Assembly: GCA_016206875.1 (NCBI GenBank)
Contig: JACQQR010000123.1
Span: 1-7,895 of the forward strand
Source of the DNA: Candidatus Omnitrophota bacterium
GTDB lineage: Bacteria > Omnitrophota > Omnitrophia > Omnitrophales > JACROU01
Length of the DNA: 7,895 nucleotides
Direction of reading: 5' to 3'
Positions 6,847 to 7,895 of this stretch are shown piece by piece. The notes beneath the pieces are model-generated. The model was not told where the DNA came from, did no database searches, and worked only from the letters and a program-made list of their open reading frames with translations. The position numbers were made by a program, and so were the translations under genes. Positions within the stretch are counted from its first letter, which is position 1. Each line of letters opens with the position of its first letter.

Positions 6847-7602
6847 ATGACCCAGACACCGTTCATTTCGATTATTATCTGCGCTTACAATGAAGCCGAA
6901 AGGCTCCCTAAAAGCTTGAAGGAGATTGGAAATTTTCTGGAGTCCTGGCGCAGGTCGTATGAAATTATTGTAGTTGATGACGGCAGCCGGGATGGAACGG
7001 CCCGTGTGGCGAGTGAACATTTGGCGGGTGTATCCCACTTTGTTCTTTCTGAAAGAAATAACAGAGGGAAAGGATATGCGGTGCGTACAGGCATGCTGCA
7101 TGCCCGCGGAACATATATTCTTTTTACCGATGCCGATTTATCCACTCCGATTCATGAACTGGAGAAAATGATTCCCTTTCTTGAGGATGGCTATGATCTG
7201 GCAATCGGTTCCCGGGCCATCGAGGCGCCCGAAGTCAAGCGTACGATGATTTGGTACCGCGAAATTATGGGGCGCACGTACAATTTTTTACGGGAAATTT
7301 TTATTTATCCGGGTATTTCGGATTCTCAGTGCGGGTTTAAGTGTTTCCGCCGTGAAGCAGCCAAGGATTTATTTTCCGCTCAAAAGCTAAACGGTTTTTC
7401 TTTTGATGCGGAGATTCTTTATCTGGCAAGGAAGCGGCAATACCGAATCAAAGAAGTTCCGGTCAGCTGGTATGCAGAAACTCAATCGAAAGTAAAGATC
7501 GTCAAGGATTCGCTGAATATGTTTTTGGATTTAATCCGGATTCGATGGATGCACCGGAGAAGACCCCAGTCTATAGTCCATAGTCTATTTATTCTTATTT
7601 AG
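6847..7602 (+). CDS. GT2 glycosyltransferase, dolichyl/polyprenyl-phosphate glucosyltransferase (ALG5)-like
   Basis: A 251-residue family 2 glycosyltransferase with a GT-A domain and no convincing membrane helix. Motifs are SIIICAYNEAERL (8-20), VDDGSRDGT (43-51), NRGKGYAVRTGM (72-83) and DADLSTP (95-101) with the metal-binding DxD. SDSQCGFKCF (158-167), GFSFDAEIL (183-191) and IKEVPVSW (201-208) complete the family pattern. NRGKG...R.GM and DADLSTP together are typical of ALG5/DPM1-like enzymes, which move glucose or another sugar to a lipid phosphate. Substrate is not determined. It starts four bases after the PF03706 gene, and this pairing suggests the lipid-linked sugar made here is handled by that membrane protein (inference). 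Its last 11 or so residues (PQSIVHSLFILI) come from a heptamer repeat and look like a recent extension. No clear ribosome site is visible. Confidence 0.92.
   Translation: MTQTPFISIIICAYNEAERLPKSLKEIGNFLESWRRSYEIIVVDDGSRDGTARVASEHLAGVSHFVLSERNNRGKGYAVRTGMLHARGTYILFTDADLSTPIHELEKMIPFLEDGYDLAIGSRAIEAPEVKRTMIWYREIMGRTYNFLREIFIYPGISDSQCGFKCFRREAAKDLFSAQKLNGFSFDAEILYLARKRQYRIKEVPVSWYAETQSKVKIVKDSLNMFLDLIRIRWMHRRRPQSIVHSLFILI
7568..7588. repeat. Three perfect tandem AGTCYAT heptamers at the end of the last glycosyltransferase gene
   Basis: AGTCTAT (7568-7574), AGTCCAT (7575-7581) and AGTCTAT (7582-7588) run head to tail. They are translated as part of the C-terminal tail of the + strand glycosyltransferase and lie just inside its stop. 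The 9-mer CTATAGTCC (7571-7579) occurs as its reverse complement GGACTATAG at 1401-1409 in the spacer before the epimerase gene. This hints at a dispersed intergenic repeat family, though a 9-base match is weak evidence. Confidence 0.6.
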
Positions 7603-7895
7603 CTGGGTCGTATTTCGAAGAGTTTCGGTAACGCCAGAAAAGAATGGACTCAAGGAGAGCATGCCCCATAATTTTTATGTTCAGAGAGGATTTTCCCGCC
7701 TGCCGTCCCCGATGATTTGAAGGAATTTCTTTGATTTTAAATTTCAAATCATGCGCTTTAATCAGGATTTCCGGAAGAACAAACAGGGATTTTGAATGAA
7801 GGTGAATGTTTTCAAATACGTTACGGGACCATGCCTGCGACCAGTTGTAGTCATTCACGCGCAATTTGAAAATATAATTCAAGAAAAAAATATAA
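7595..7895 (-). CDS. C-terminal part of a GT2-type glycosyltransferase, 5' end cut by the window edge
   Basis: The - strand frame is open to the right edge and ends with TAA at 7597-7595, giving about 99 residues of a longer protein. The segment NDYNWSQAWSRNVFENIHLHSK, then LPEILIKAHDLKFKIKEIP, then NHRGRQAGKSS (described in pieces) matches the C-terminal half of DPM1-like family 2 glycosyltransferases: an E-L-I-K-A helix, the K-I-x-E-I-P strand and an R-x-x-G-x-S basic motif. The catalytic DxD part would lie beyond the window. No downstream membrane helix is seen, so the protein ends soon after the GT domain. A TTG at 7882 is available but is very unlikely as the true start because it would leave out the catalytic domain. 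The gene converges on and overlaps the + strand glycosyltransferase by 8 bases (7595-7602). Confidence 0.75.
   Translation of the reverse strand, partial: YIFFLNYIFKLRVNDYNWSQAWSRNVFENIHLHSKSLFVLPEILIKAHDLKFKIKEIPSNHRGRQAGKSSLNIKIMGHALLESILFWRYRNSSKYDPAK

Noticed and set aside
1..7895. CRISPR arrays, tRNA or rRNA genes, transposases.
   Set aside because: No regularly spaced repeats, tRNA cloverleaf or rRNA-like segments were seen, and all long frames are explained by glycan genes.

Overview
The window is a stretch of a bacterial surface-glycan (exopolysaccharide, O-antigen or glycoprotein glycan) gene cluster. It holds eight protein genes: seven on the + strand and one on the - strand cut by the right edge. 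Coding density is very high. The only real gap is about 107 bp, at 1314-1420. Composition looks moderate in GC (mid-40s % by eye, not computed), with bacterial Shine-Dalgarno sites and several GTG starts. The sequence alone does not fix the taxon. The mix of polyprenyl-phosphate-type glycosyltransferases with a PF03706 membrane protein would fit a Gram-negative, possibly uncultured PVC/Omnitrophota-type bacterium, but that is a weak guess.

Layout. Positions 3-1313 encode a nucleotide-sugar 6-dehydrogenase of the WbpA/WecC type, whose 5' end is probably outside the window. A 107-bp spacer follows with two perfect inverted repeats. Then comes a tightly packed run (1421-7602) of six genes that overlap or lie within 10 bp of each other, so very likely one operon: a UDP-hexose 4-epimerase-like SDR, a UDP-glucuronate decarboxylase (UDP-xylose synthase)-like SDR, a membrane-anchored GT2 glycosyltransferase, an uncharacterised 544-residue protein that looks like an alpha/alpha-toroid plus C-terminal domain, a polytopic PF03706-type membrane protein, and a soluble ALG5/DPM1-like GT2. 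A second GT2-like gene is convergent on the - strand (7595-7895) and overlaps the end of the operon by 8 bp.

How the genes may work together. The first three enzymes remodel UDP-sugars (oxidation at C6, epimerisation at C4, decarboxylation to a pentose). The glycosyltransferases are of the kind that transfer sugars to polyprenyl phosphate. The PF03706-type protein belongs to a family proposed to act in membrane translocation or handling of lipid-linked substrates. The toroid protein may process or modify the finished glycan. This gives a plausible pathway from UDP-(N-acetyl)hexose to a lipid-linked pentose/hexose donor, but every substrate assignment is inference.

The most interesting items are the unassigned 544-residue protein, the possibility that the dehydrogenase and decarboxylase form a UDP-N-acetylxylosamine-type pathway, the hairpin-bearing spacer at 1310-1420, and a perfect three-unit AGTCYAT heptamer repeat that has become the C-terminal tail of the last glycosyltransferase.
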